Shown here: positions 23,985 to 36,129 of the stretch, one piece after another | Layout of the letters: every line of letters starts with the position of its first letter | Position numbering within the stretch: position 1 is the first letter of the stretch | Assembly (NCBI GenBank): GCA_900491605.1 | Contig: UESW01001610.1 | Span: forward strand, 130,193 to 194,192 | DNA from: Calamus simplicifolius | Lineage: Eukaryota; Streptophyta; Magnoliopsida; Arecales; Arecaceae | Direction of reading: 5' to 3' | Length of the DNA stretch: 64,000 nt | Position numbers and translations under genes: made by a program | Notes under the pieces: generated by a model | What the model saw: the letters and a program-made list of their open reading frames with translations, nothing else | Database searches by the model: none | Told to the model about the DNA's origin: nothing

Positions 23985-26458
23985 ATGGACTATCACGTCG
24001 TTAGGGAGGGTAAGAGGCCCATAGCAGAGTCTTCCCATTCCATAGTGAAGACCAAACCCCTTCAGTCAACCAAGTGCCTCGGCCGGTGGGTGGCATTACC
24101 ATCCGCGACCGACCGACGGCGACCGAACCTTCATCCACCTCAGCCTCCCCTCTTAGGGCAGTTCCCGCATCTTCCCGTCGTCCACCACCTCCAGCGGTGG
24201 GCTTTGACCCCGCAGGTTCGGTGGGAGTGGCCTCAACCATGACCCCAGAGGATGTAGAGGCCATCAGGGCTAGGTACATAGTTCCCAGTTTCATCCGCCT
24301 ATCAGTGCCAGGGCCCAAAGATAGAGTAACTTTTGTCCATCCCGGTCGGGTCGCTTTATATAGGAGTTTTTTCGGTGTGGGCTGTGCCTTCCTTTCCATC
24401 CCTTTTTCTTGAACCTTTTAGATAGGTATAGGCTAGTGCCGGGTAGTTGACTCCGAACTCGATTTGGATCATCTACGCTTTTGTCATTCATTGCTGCTTC
24501 CAGGGGGCCTGAACAGGATTGCCACTGTTCTGGGCTTTCTATAAGCTCCGCTGCCAAGGTGAGGGGGCCTGGTGGGCATTCACCGTCAGGCTGGGTAGAG
24601 CCTTCCTCTTAGGTCTCCCATCCAAGATTATGGGGTGGAAGTCCCGATTCCTTTTCGCCCATGTTGAGGGGGTAAGGGCTGATTGGAGAGAGCCAGACAC
24701 CAGCTCTAATGATAATGCTGCTGTGGGGAGAGGGATAGGGAACTTTTTACCCGGTTGTCCTCCTGCCAAATCCTTGGCTACAAGGAACTCTTGTCCGAGG
24801 AGAACCTGCTTGAGGCCGTGTTGGCCCCGGCGGTTGGTGAGCACGACGTTCGACTCCTTCTGTCTCGACCCGAAGTTTATTGTACATTGTTGCTAACGTT
24901 CATCATTTTTTGATGCAACGATGAGGTTTTTCGCCGACAAGTTTGAAGCTGCCTTGCGGCAAAAGAGGCAGGTGGCAGGAGAAGCGGCAAGGTCGACGAA
25001 GAAGGCTCGAAGAAGGGAGCAGGCCGAGCCGACTCAAGCTGTTGAAGCCCCCAAGGCTCCAATGCCCGTGGAGGAGCCGGCCAAGGAAATGCCGGCTGTA
25101 GGAGTGGTCCCGGGGCCGGCCGGGACCGAAGCATAGGAAGGGGAGATCCCGTCCGCCACTAAAGTAGCCGTGGTGGTCGTGGATCTCGAAGAGGAAGCCC
25201 CTGCCGCCACTGACGTGTTCGAGGTGGGGCAAGTTACAATTGCCATCGGCCCTCCGACTGCCGTGGAGCCGGAGGCGGAGAGGGCTCCCCCAACTATCGA
25301 AGAGGGGGAGTCAGTCGCCAGAAGGTCCAAGGCTGAGGCAGAGATGACCAGGAAGCAGAGGGATGAGCCGGGGAGCTCATCCCAATGATCGGCGTGTCGC
25401 CCGACCTGCCCTCGAGCTGAAGGGCGTAGGAGGGGCCGGCGCGGCTAGCAACCAGGCTCAGTTCAATGGTGGATGCCGGGCGGGCCGCCTGTCTTTTGTC
25501 AAGGGTTCAGACTGTCGAGTCCAATAAGAAAATGCGAGGGCAGAGCCACTCCGCGATTTTGGACTTGGCGATGGTCTCCGTCATCCAGGCAACCCCCTGA
25601 ATTTTCTTCATTTTCGGACATACTTTGTGATGCCCTAGTCTTTTTCTTCGATTAACACATTTTTCTACTGCAGATGGCCAACGGTGCGATTGCCCTTTGT
25701 GAAGTGCTGTCCCACTCCGCGGACGCGCTTGTGAAGGCCATGGCGCGGGCCGACAAGTATAAGAAGGAGAGCATGGTGTAGTCTCAGAGCCTTGCTCAAC
25801 TTCATCATGAAGCCAAGGCCCGGAAGGAAAATCTGGGCGGCCGAATAAGGGAGGCGGAGTGACGGGCCGAGGCTGAAGGTGGCCGGGCCTCCGCTGCCGA
25901 GGCCAGGTTGGCGCTGATCTCGACCAAATTGGAGGCCGCTGAGGCGCGGTAGGAGGAGCTGGTGCGCAAGCTTCAACATGCCAAGGGGCAGGCCGAGGCA
26001 ACGCGGGATGAGGCCCTCGCTGCCGCACAAAGAGCCATCGCCGCGGAGAGGGTGACGGTCAAGGCGGGCCAGGAAAAGGCTGGGGCGGTGGCCTGTGCTG
26101 ACGAGGCCAGCGCACGTGCTGAAGGCCGAGCCTGGAAGACCGAAGCGCGAGCCAAGGAGGCTGAGGCCAGGGCGCAGCGGGCTGAGACACAAGCCGAGGA
26201 GGCCGAGGCCAGGCGCAGCAGGCTGAGGCCGGGGCGGGACAGGCCACCAGTTACAAGTCCTTGCCAGAGTTTGAGAAGGAAGTCCTCGAGGCCAGCCTCG
26301 ATGCTTATGTTAAGGGCTTTGACATGTGCAAGACCAAGGTGTCCGCGGCTCTTAAAATCAACATCTCCGAGCTCGATGGGATCCACCCCGGGGAACCTGA
26401 TGAGGGGCCGGTGGAGGAGGAGGACGACGAGGGAGAGCCGGGCCCAAGTGAGCCATAA
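23985..26458 (+). pseudogene. Opposite-strand accessory gene of Gypsy G1 (transposon-domain / coiled-coil protein)
   Basis: This gene runs opposite to G1. An opening ATG at 23985 leads, through a frame change, into a Ser/Pro-rich region. A conserved domain follows at about 24240-24700: MTPEDVEAIRARYIVP, then DRVTFVHPGRVALYRSFF, FFLNLLDRYRLVP and MGWKSRFLFAHVEGV. This matches the plant family called 'putative gypsy type transposon'. A basic and Pro/Val-rich middle (24921-25388) is followed, after a probable intron ending ctactgcag at 25673, by a long Ala/Glu/Lys/Arg coiled coil. The tail is acidic, with EEEDDEGEPGPSEP at 26458. Stops and frame changes are scattered through it. The function is unknown. 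The layout equals that of the genes in M and P, although the sequence is clearly different. Confidence 0.7.
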
Positions 26459-26603
26459 AGAGTTGATGTTTCTTCTCCTCTCTCTTTTCTTTTTTGTAAC
26501 TGGCCTCGGGCCAAATTTTGTACTTCACTTCCATCATTAATGAAGAAGAGCTTTTTGCTAAAATGTTTTTGTGCTTGGTCTCGTTCGTCTCTTCCTACCT
26601 TTG

Positions 26604-28844
26604 TGTTGACCCAATTATTGATTTTGATGATTAATAAAGGAATTGAGTATATTTATTTGATTACTAATGAATTTCACAAGTGTTTCAGCGCTTAAAAATA
26701 TTTTATCGATTTAAAGGTATTAAGAAATGAGTTTTGAATCAATTGCAAATCATAAGTTTCAAAGTTTCAGAACCCGGAGCTGACACCTAGAGTTTCGGAG
26801 CCGACACCTAGAATTTCGGAGTCGACACTTACAGTGTCTGGAGCTGACTCCGATGCGGGGACATAACGCTTATTTTTTAAGCATCTTGGAGCTGACACAC
26901 ACAGTATCTGGAGCCGACACCTGACGATGGCGAGCCGACACCTAACTTTTTTGGAGCCGACTCCTTAACGAACTCAGAACTTTCTATTTTTGGATAAACG
27001 ACTTGGAGTCGACACCTAAAAAGTTGGAACCGACTCCAACCTGTCTGGGACAAAAATTTAAAATGCCAGATCAGCTCTAACAGTAATATTTCTTTTACCT
27101 AACTTCTACGGATATATTTTGTTCCCAGGTACACTCCAACGGCTAGTTTCATCCCAAAATGGATTGAAGAAAAATCTATAAAAGGGAGAACACCCGTTAA
27201 AAAAAAAAAAAAGAACGAAAGAAAAAAAAGAAAAAGAGGGAGATTATCCAAATCAAAAATCCGAGAGTCTTGAGCCTGAAATCAAGAGAAGTACTCAATT
27301 CAAATCCTTCCACTTCAAAAGCTCAAAGAAGAATCCAAGGCGTTCAAAGTTTGAAAAATCAAAGGATTCACAAAAAGGGAAAAGCTCTGTTTTGAAGATC
27401 TTCCAACTTCTCATCTGCAACNNNNNNNNNNNNNNNNNNNNNNNNNNNNNNNNNNNNNNNNNNNNNNNNNNNNNNNNNNNNNNNNNNNNNNNNNNNNNNN
27501 NNNNNNNNNNNNNNNNNNNNNNNNNNNNNNNNNNNNNNNNNNNNNNNNNNNNNNNNNNNNNNNNNNNNNNNNNNNNNNNNNNNNNNNNNNNNNNNNNNNN
27601 NNNNNNNNNNNNNNNNNNNNNNNNNNNNNNNNNNNNNNNNNNNNNNNNNNNNNNNNNNNNNNNNNNNNNNNNNNNNNNNNNNNNNNNNNNNNNNNNNNNN
27701 NNNNNNNNNNNNNNNNNNNNNNNNNNNNNNNNNNNNNNNNNNNNNNNNNNNNNNNNNNNNNNNNNNNNNNNNNNNNNNNNNNNNNNNNNNNNNNNNNNNN
27801 NNNNNNNNNNNNNNNNNNNNNNNNNNNNNNNNNNNNNNNNNNNNNNNNNNNNNNNNNNNNNNNNNNNNNNNNNNNNNNNNNNNNNNNNNNNNNNNNNNNN
27901 NNNNNNNNNNNNNNNNNNNNNNNNNNNNNNNNNNNNNNNNNNNNNNNNNNNNNNNNNNNNNNNNNNNNNNNNNNNNNNNNNNNNNNNNNNNNNNNNNNNN
28001 NNNNNNNNNNNNNNNNNNNNNNNNNNNNNNNNNNNNNNNNNNNNNNNNNNNNNNNNNNNNNNNNNNNNNNNNNNNNNNNNNNNNNNNNNNNNNNNNNNNN
28101 NNNNNNNNNNNNNNNNNNNNNNNNNNNNNNNNNNNNNNNNNNNNNNNNNNNNNNNNNNNNNNNNNNNNNNNNNNNNNNNNNNNNNNNNNNNNNNNNNNNN
28201 NNNNNNNNNNNNNNNNNNNNNNNNNNNNNNNNNNNNNNNNNNNNNNNNNNNNNNNNNNNNNNNNNNNNNNNNNNNNNNNNNNNNNNNNNNNNNNNNNNNN
28301 NNNNNNNNNNNNNNNNNNNNNNNNNNNNNNNNNNNNNNNNNNTTCTACCCTTGTTTACTTATTTTTGAATATTTGCTCATTTGAGGAGCTGTGTATCTTG
28401 TAAAAACTATATTTTTTTGTTTGTGCCTAATTCAATCAAAGGGATTGAATTAGTGGAGGTAGTATACCTCGGGTCAAGCTAGATTAGCTTGAGTTGGGTT
28501 TGTGCTGGTGAGCCCAAAAAACCGGCTGGGTTCGTTGTGATCCAGGTAAAATAATAAGTTTGAGTTGTGAGCTTGTAAAACAACTCGGTTGTAATCAAGG
28601 AGATTATAGTGTGGACCCAAGTGGATCTTGGGAGTGGACGTAGGTGTTGGATACACCGAACCACTATAAAATCTTTGTGTTTGCCGTGCTTCTATGTCTC
28701 TCTCTATCTCTATCTCATTGATTGTGCTTTATATTTGCATTGCATTTACTTTCATTTATCTTAAGCACAATTTTTTAAGAGGTTAAAATTTTTAAAGAAC
28801 CCAATTCACCCCCCCCCCCTCTTGGGTTGTCATCTGGGCCAACA
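26604..28844 (+). repeat. C3 left LTR (2241 bp including 921 N)
   Basis: TG...CA ends, with a TATA box (tataaaag) at 27177-27184. Before the TATA box, from about 26770 to 27040, lie several diverged copies of a short unit like ggagccgacacct. Confidence 0.85.
27422..28342. other. Assembly gap (921 N)
   Basis: Undetermined bases inside the C3 left LTR, so the true LTR length is uncertain. Confidence 0.99.
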
Positions 28845-28846
28845 AT

Positions 28847-28858
28847 TGGTATCAGAGC
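28847..28858 (+). other. C3 primer-binding site, tRNA-iMet type
   Basis: TGGTATCAGAGC two bases after the LTR end. Confidence 0.9.
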
Positions 28859-28904
28859 TAGTGCTCATTTAGATTTTGATCAACGATCAAGAGCTAAAGA
28901 TCCA

Positions 28905-31900
28905 AATGGCAGCTCAGTTGGATCATTTGCTGAAGGTCAATCCACTAATAGACCTCCTTTATTTAATGGTTCCAACTATTCATATTGGAAAGCTAGAATG
29001 AGATATTCATTCAAGCTTTGATTATGAATTATGGAGTGTTATCACTAATGGACCTAGCACACCCACACACATTGTTGATGGCAATTGTTCCTAAACCCGA
29101 AAGGGATTGGAATGAGAATGATAGTAAAATGGTTCAGCTCAATGCTAAGGCCATGAATGTTTGTATTGCTCTTTAGATGCTAATGAATTTACTAGAATTC
29201 TACATAATTCCGCAAAGGAATTTGGGATAGATTAGAGGTTACCCATGAGGGTACCAATCAAGTTAAAGAATCTAAGATCAATATTCTAGTGCACAAATAT
29301 GAATTATTTAGCATGGAACAAACTGAAACTATAGCATGCATGTACACTAGATTTACTGATATTGTAAATGGTTTGAAAAGTTTAGGCAAAACATATTCTA
29401 ACTCTGAACTTGTTCGTAAAATTCTCAGGTCACTTTCAAGAATGTGGGAAGCGAAGGTGACAGCAATCCAAGAAGCAAAGGACCTCAATGCCTTACCCTT
29501 AGAGGAGCTTTTAGGATCACTAATGACCCATGAATTGACCATGAAGCAGCACATAGAAGAGGATGTGAAAAAGAAAAAGACCATAGCTCTTAAGGCTGCT
29601 GAAAGTGAGGAGAGCTGTAGTGAAAACGATGATGATGATGATGATACACTCTTCTAGCAAGAAAATTCAAAAAATTCATGAGGAGAAAGAAACCTTCCAC
29701 AAAAAGAATTTGGAGCTAAGATGGAAGGAGAAAAAGAAAAAGATAAGGACAAGGACAAAGAGAAAGAGCCCTTGATTTGCTATGAATGTAAGAAACTGGG
29801 GCATTATAGATATGACTGTCCTCAACTGAAAAAGACTTTTAAGAAGAAGAAGAAGCTTATGTTGCAACCTGGAGTGATAGTGATGAATCTTCTTCAGAGG
29901 AAGATCAAAAGGAAGTTGCAAACATTTGCTTTATGGCAAATGACGACAATGAGGTAAGTTCCGAAAATCCTTGTGATGACTTTGTTTTTGATGAACTGTT
30001 TGATGCTTTTAATGAACTTGTTGGTGATTTCAAAGTTTTAAAAAAGAAAATAAGTTTTTGAAAAATGAAAATTTAACTTTCATTAAAGAAAAAGAAGATG
30101 AAACTAAAGTGCTGAAATCTGAAATGAAAATCTATCAAAAGAAAAGAATCAATTTCCAATGAAAATGATAAACTAAAGAAGAAAGTTGATAAATATAAAA
30201 ATATTATTAATAAAATTAATTATATTTCTGAAAACTTAATTTATTGTTAAGTAATCAAAGAGCTGTATATGATAAGGCTGGTTTAGGTTATAGACCTAAC
30301 TTAAAGCAAAAATTTGTCAAAAACTTTTTTAGAAAGGAACAAACCAATGATAATGTTACATGTCATTACTGTAACAAGAAGGGACACAAAGTTTTTGAAT
30401 GCAATTTTAAGAAAATTGACAAGAAGTTAAATAATAAAGGAAAGAAGATATGGGTTCCCAAAGGAACAGTCTTTTATGCTACTAACTATGAAGGACCCAA
30501 GAGGCTTGGGTACCTAAATATAAGACTTAATTATTTTTGCAGGAGTGTCTTGCGGCCAAAAGATCAAACGAAAGTGGTATCTCGATAGCGGCTGCTCAAG
30601 GCACATGACGGGTGACAAGGATCAATTCATCACCCTTGAAAGCAAAAGAGGAGGAGTAGTTACATTTGGTGATAATGGCAAAGGCCAAATCTTGGGGTTT
30701 GGTAACATTCAAATAACTCCCTCCACATATATTGAAAATGTCTTATATGTTAATGTTTGAAACACAATTTAATTAGCATTAGTCAATTATGTGATAAAGG
30801 TTTTAAAGTATCATTTGAATCTTCTATATGCACAGTTTCTAATCCCATTGATAATAGCATTGTTTTTATTGGAAATAGAAATGGCAATGTATACTTGATT
30901 GATTTAGACAATTTGTCTACTAGTAATCATTGCTTAGTTGCTAATAATGCTAATATGAATGAGATTGATTGGTTGTGGCATCTTAGATTAGGTCATGCAA
31001 GCACATACCTTATTTAAAAATTAATTAGAATAGATTTAGTAAAAGGACTTCTACAACTAGATTTTGAAAATAATAAAATTTGTGATGCATGTCAATTTGG
31101 AAAACAAACTAGAAATTCTTTCAAAACTAAAAACATTGTTTCCACTTCTAGGCCTCTTGAACTACTTCACATGGATCTTTTTGGACCTACTAGAACCACA
31201 AGTCTAGGAGGAAAGAAATATGGTCTTGTGATTGTAGATGATTATTCTAGATACACTTGGGTATTGTTTTTAGCTCATAAGGATGAGACCTTTCCATATT
31301 TCTGAAATTCCTCAAGAAGGTCACAAATGAGAAAAACAACACCATAGTGTCTCTAAGAAGTGATAATGGCACTGAATTTGAAAATCATTTATTTAAAACT
31401 TTTGCATAAATGACATTCATCATAATTTTTCTGCACCTAGAACACCGGAACAAAATGGAGTTGTGAAAGAAAAAATAGAACCTTAGAAGACATGGCCCGT
31501 ACCATGCTATGTGAAAGCAACCTACCAAAATACTTTTGGGCGGAAGCCATAAACACGGCATGCTACATTCTTAATAGAGCTCTAATTAGGCCAATTATTA
31601 AGAAAACACCTTATGAACTATGGAATAATAGAAAACCAAACATAAGTTTTTCATGCATTTGGTTGTAAGTGTTTCATTCATAATAATGGCAAAGATAATC
31701 TAGGAAAATTTGATGCAAAATCTGATGAAGGCATTTTCTTAGGATATTCAACATCTAGTAAAGCCTATAGAGTATTTAACAAGAGAAACTTAATTGTAGA
31801 AAATTTATTCATGTAATTTTTAATGAATCTTTAGCATCAAGTTCTGAAAAGATTGATGATGAGGAAGATACAAACATGTAGAAAGAGATATTGAAAAATT

Positions 31901-33536
31901 GAATATAGATGTATCTTCAGATCATGAACAAGAAGCTAAAGATAATGATTCTCCTAGTGTTGATGTTGTTGATGCAAATCATAATGATATAGATCTACCT
32001 AGAGATTGGAGATATGCCTATGGTCATCCAAGAGAATTAATTATAGGTGATCCATCTCAAGGAGTAAGAACTAGATCATCAATGAGAAACATCAATAATC
32101 ATCTTGCATTTGTATCTCAAATTGAACCTAAAAAACTATTGAAGAAGCAGAAAAAGATAATAATTGGATGGCTATGAAGAATTAAATCAATTTACTAGGA
32201 ATAATGTTTGGACTCTTGTAGATAGACCTAAAGATCATTCTGTTATAGGATCAAAATGGGTATTTAGAAATAAATTAGACGAAAATGGCATAGTAATTAG
32301 AAACAAAGCTAGATTAGTTGCAAAAGGATATAATCAAGAAGAAGGAATTGATTTTGATGAAACTTTTGCACCTGTAGCTAGACTTGAAGCAATTAGATTA
32401 TTACTTGCATTTGCATGTCATATGCATATCAATTTATTTCAAATGGATGTTAAAAGTGCATTTTTAAATGGATTTATAAATGAGGAAGTTTTGTTGAACA
32501 ACCACCTGGTTTTGAAGATCATGAATTTCCAAATCATGTTTTTAAATTACACAAAGCACTATATGGTTTGAAACAGGCACCTAGAGCATGGTATGAAAGA
32601 TTAAGTAAATTTTTAATTGAAATGATTTTGTAAGAGAAAATATTGATAAAACATTATTTTTAAAAAGAAAAGATAAAGATTTATTAGTAGTACAAATATA
32701 TGTCGATGATATTGTATTCGATGCTACTAACAACTTGTTATATCAAGAATTTGCTAAGTTGATGCAGGGTGAGTTTGAAATGAGTATGATGGGAGAACTC
32801 AACTTCTTCCTAGGACTTCAAATCAAACAAAGCAAAGAAGGAATTTTCATCAATCAAGCCAAATACACAAAAGAACTGCTCAAGAAGTTTGGAATAGAGT
32901 CAATCAAGCCACTTGGAACTCCTATGAGTCCTTCGTGCAAATTGGACAAAATGAAGATGGTAAGAAAGTAGATCAAAAACATTATAGATGTATGATTGGA
33001 TCTCTTCTTTACTTAACAGCTAGTAGACCAGATATTATGTTTGCAGTATGTTTATGTGCTAGATTTCAATTTGAACCTAAAGAATCTCACTTAATTGCTA
33101 TAAAAATTTTAAGATATTTAAGTAGAACTAAAAATGTAGGTTTATGGTACTCTAGAGACTCAACTTTAAATTTAATTGCATATTCTGATTCTTACTATGC
33201 TGGATGTAAATTAGATAGAAAAAGCACAAGTGGTGCATGTCAGTTCTTAGGATGTAACTTAATCTCTTGGTTTAGCAAAAAGCAAAATTCGGTTGCATTA
33301 TCTACTGCTGAAGCATAGTTGTTGCAGCTGGAAGTTGCTGTGCTCAAATCCTTTGGATTAAGAGGCAACTTGAAGATTATGGCATAACCCTTGATAAAAC
33401 ACCAATTAAATGTGATAACACGAGTGCAATAAATTTGACTAAAAATCCAATTCAACATTCAAGAACAAAACACATTGAAATTAGATATCATTTCATAAGA
33501 GAACATGTAGCTAATAATGAAATCTATCTTGAATAT
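28905..33536 (+). pseudogene. Copia C3 gag-pol (many lesions)
   Basis: Gag opens with PPLFNGSNYSYWKARMRY near 28951-29010. It has two separate zinc knuckles, CYECKKLGHYRYDC at about 29778-29820 and CHYCNKKGHKVFEC at about 30361-30402. The protease reads WYLDSGCSRHMTGD near 30571-30612. Integrase follows, with CDACQFGKQT near 31080-31110 and VDDYSRYTWVLF near 31230-31270. RT covers 32164-32950, with WVFRNKLDENG, FQMDVKSAFLNGF and YVDDIVF. RNase H starts near 33160, with SDSYYAGCKLDRKSTSGA, and stops at IRYHFIREHVANNEI, where the LTR deletion begins. At least ten stops or frame changes are visible, so it is not functional. Confidence 0.88.
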
Positions 33537-34499
33537 TTTAAAATGCCAGATCAGCTCTAACAATAATATTTTCTTTTATCTAACTTCTAACGGATATATT
33601 TTGTTTGGAAAAACTTTCCAGGTACATTCCAACGGCTAGTTTTCTCACCAAAAATGGATTAAAGGAAATCTATAAAAAGGGAGAGAAAGCTCGTTTGAAA
33701 AAAAAAGATAACAGAAAAATCAGAGTGAATACAAATCAAAAATCCGAGAAGTCTTGAGCCTGAAATCAAAAAGAAAAGTATCCAAACTTAAATCCTTTCA
33801 CTCCAAAAAGCTCAAAGAGAAATCCAAGGCACTCATATTGGAAAAATCGGAGGATTCCCAAAATAGAAGAAAAAGCTCTGTTTTCTCAACTTCTCATCAG
33901 CAACATTTGCAACGAATCAAAGCTAAGGCCTGATTCAACATCTCCAGAGAGAAGAGGAAAAGAAGAAAAACTCAAATCCAATAATCTTCAAAACAGGCTT
34001 TTCTAACCTTGCTTATTCATTTTGAATATTCGCTCATTTGAGGAGCTTTGTATTATTGAAAAATATTATTCTTTCTTGTTTGTGCTAGTTCTATCAAGGG
34101 GATTGAACTAGTGGAGGTAGTATACCTCGGGTCAAGTTAGATTAGCTTGAGTTTAGGGTTTTGTGCTGGTGAGCCCAGAAAACCGGCTGGGTTCGTTGTG
34201 ATCCTTGGAAAACAACAAGTTTGAGTTGTGATCTTGTAAAACAACTCGACTGTAATCAAGAGGATTATAGTGTAGACCCAAGTGGATCTTGGAAGTGGAC
34301 GTAGGTGTTGGATACACCGAACCACTATAAAACCTTTGTGTTTGCCGTGCTTTGATTATCTCTTTCTCTATCTCCTTGGTTGTACTTAACATTTGCATTG
34401 CATTTCATCTATCTCCAAGCACATAGTTGTTAAAAGGTTAAAATTTTTTAAAGAACCCAATTCACCCCCCCCCCTCTTGGGTTGCCATCTGGGCCAACA
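33537..34499 (+). repeat. C3 right LTR, 5' part deleted
   Basis: Matches the left LTR from 27057 onward and ends CTGGGCCAACA. TATA box (tataaaaa) at 33671-33678. Confidence 0.88.
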
Positions 34500-35796
34500 G
34501 GCACGAAGCAGTAAGAGCCCAAGCCGACGAGCCTGTAAGGAAAGACACGGTAAGGGCCGAGGCCAGCGAGGATGTAGGGCGGAGCCAGGCAAGAGGAAAC
34601 GATTTGCCTTCAGTACCGGCTCCCTCTCCTGTCATCCTGCTCGATCCCTCTCCGAAGCGGGTTACAAAAGCACCGTCACCCCCACCCAAAGCCGCCAAAG
34701 CGGAGCCGGTTCACTCAACCACAAAGCTGGCTCCAGCAGCTGTTATGCCCCCCAAAGGGGCAACAACTGAGGCGCCTCCACCGGCAAAGGTGTAGGAGGT
34801 ACAGAGTCGGAGGCGGAGTCCTCCCAGGTAGCCCCCACGTCTGCGGAAAGGAAAGGCGTCGACCCTTCCTTCTAATCGATTTTGGCGAACCATAGCCGTT
34901 GGGCCGAGCGGGCGTTGAACGAGTCGTCCGTGGTCGAGGTGCAGGAGTTTCTCCGACATCAGGGGAGGGCTACCTTCTTCCGGGAGGCATCTGTGGCACA
35001 CCTCTGGGTGAGTTTTGTCCTATTATCAACTTTTTCATCATCGCCCTCTCTTTTTTTCTTTTTTTTTAAAAAAAAACTACATTATGTCCAGGCACTGAAC
35101 TCCATGATCGCCATAAGGGACATTTGCCCCCTAGGCAATGCTGCTCTCGACCAATCACGGGAGGAGATGCTGGTGCTCCAAGCCAGGGTAGAGAAGGCGG
35201 AAATGGCCTTGGAGGATACCCGAGCCACATTAAAAGGCCAAGCCGAAGCCATTCGGCAAAGGGCCGAGAAGGTAGAATATGCGCTGAAAGTTTCCCAGCG
35301 TCAGGCGGCCAACGAGCTGGATAACGCTCAGGTGGCCGAAGAAAAATAGAGGATGGCAGAGGAAAAATTAGTGGTGGCAGAATCAGAAATATGTATTTTG
35401 AAGGACCGATTATACTCCGCCACCATTGAAATGGATGTGGCCAAAGAGGTCGCCCGTCAGTCCGACGCCAAGATTGCCGACTTGAAGGCGGCGGTGATCG
35501 AAACTAAGAGGAAGGCCGCCGAGGCCGATAAAAAGGCCATGGAGGCCGAGGAGAAGGTCGCGGAGGCCGAGCGAAAAACCTCCGAGGCGGAGAAGAGAGC
35601 CACGGAGGCCGTAGAGAACTTCAGGAAGTCTAGAGCCTTTAGTAAGGAATTAGCCGAATCGACGACATTTGCTTACGAAGCTGGCTTCCAGGACTGCAAG
35701 GAAAAGATTCAGAAACTCTACGACCTCGAGGGGATTGATGGGTTGGAGCCAGATGAAGTCCCTGAGGAGGATGACCCAGCTCCAAGTGATCCTTAG
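34500..35796 (+). pseudogene. Opposite-strand accessory gene of element M (3' part)
   Basis: Only the last exons remain. A Pro/Lys/Ala-rich segment (SPVILLDPSPKRVTKAPSPP in the 34604-34795 frame) leads to VVEVQEFLRHQGRA. An intron follows: GTGAGT at about 35008, ending tatgtccag just before gcactgaactcc at 35091. Past it comes a long coiled coil beginning at DQSREEMLVLQARVEKAEM. One TAG at 35347-35349 replaces the Tyr codon found in element P. The coiled coil continues to an acidic end, PEEDDPAPSDP, stop at 35794. The gene is convergent with pol. Confidence 0.75.
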
Positions 35797-36129
35797 TTTT
35801 TCATTTTTATTGTATTGCCTCAAGTCTGACTTAGATCGTCAATTTTGTAAACTTTTAGCTATTAATGAATCCTTCGATCCGTAACACTTGTCTTTGATCA
35901 TAATGGTTTTGCTGGTGTATGAGTTGTCGTGAACCAACCACCAATGGCTGAAAAGCTACAGCACGAGACGATTTCTTTTTCAGTTAGAGAACGTATACAG
36001 GATCAGTCTTGGTTGTGGAAACGAAAGTTGAACCATAGTATAAGACCCCGCTCGTGCCGACGCGAAGTCGTGGAATGCCTAACGCCTTATTAGATCTGCC
36101 ATGCAGAATTGGACAGCGTGTGCCGACAT

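Larger units (their letters stand above)
22277..26603 (-). mobile_element. Gypsy element G1, 3' portion only
   Basis: This is the 3' end of a minus-strand Tat-like Gypsy element. It has one LTR (22277-23423), a polypurine tract (minus-strand gggcgggggagcatc next to 23423), then an accessory gene on the plus strand. It ends at 26603, where a Copia LTR starts. All of its gag-pol and its 5' LTR are absent. The LTR begins exactly where PPR coding text stops, so it probably inserted in the PPR gene. Its partner duplication is lost. Confidence 0.8.
26604..34499 (+). mobile_element. Copia retrotransposon C3 with long LTRs, right LTR truncated
   Basis: The left LTR spans 26604-28844 (TGTTGACCC...GGGCCAACA). 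A tRNA-iMet primer site, tggtatcagagc, lies at 28847-28858. Gag-pol follows on the plus strand, and a partial right LTR lies at 33537-34499. The end of RNase H, the polypurine tract and the first ~450 bp of the right LTR are deleted; the breakpoint lies in tttaaaatgcc, present at both positions. The bases flanking the outer ends (CTTTG on the left, GGCAC on the right) do not match, so there is no target duplication. Long LTRs, two gag zinc knuckles and the SKKQNSVALSTAEA block fit the SIRE/Opie-like or a related Copia lineage, which is inference. Confidence 0.9.

Noticed and set aside
26604..34499. Interpreting the C3 Copia as a simple insertion into one Gypsy element
   Set aside because: The sequences left and right belong to different Gypsy families and the flanking 5-mers do not match.
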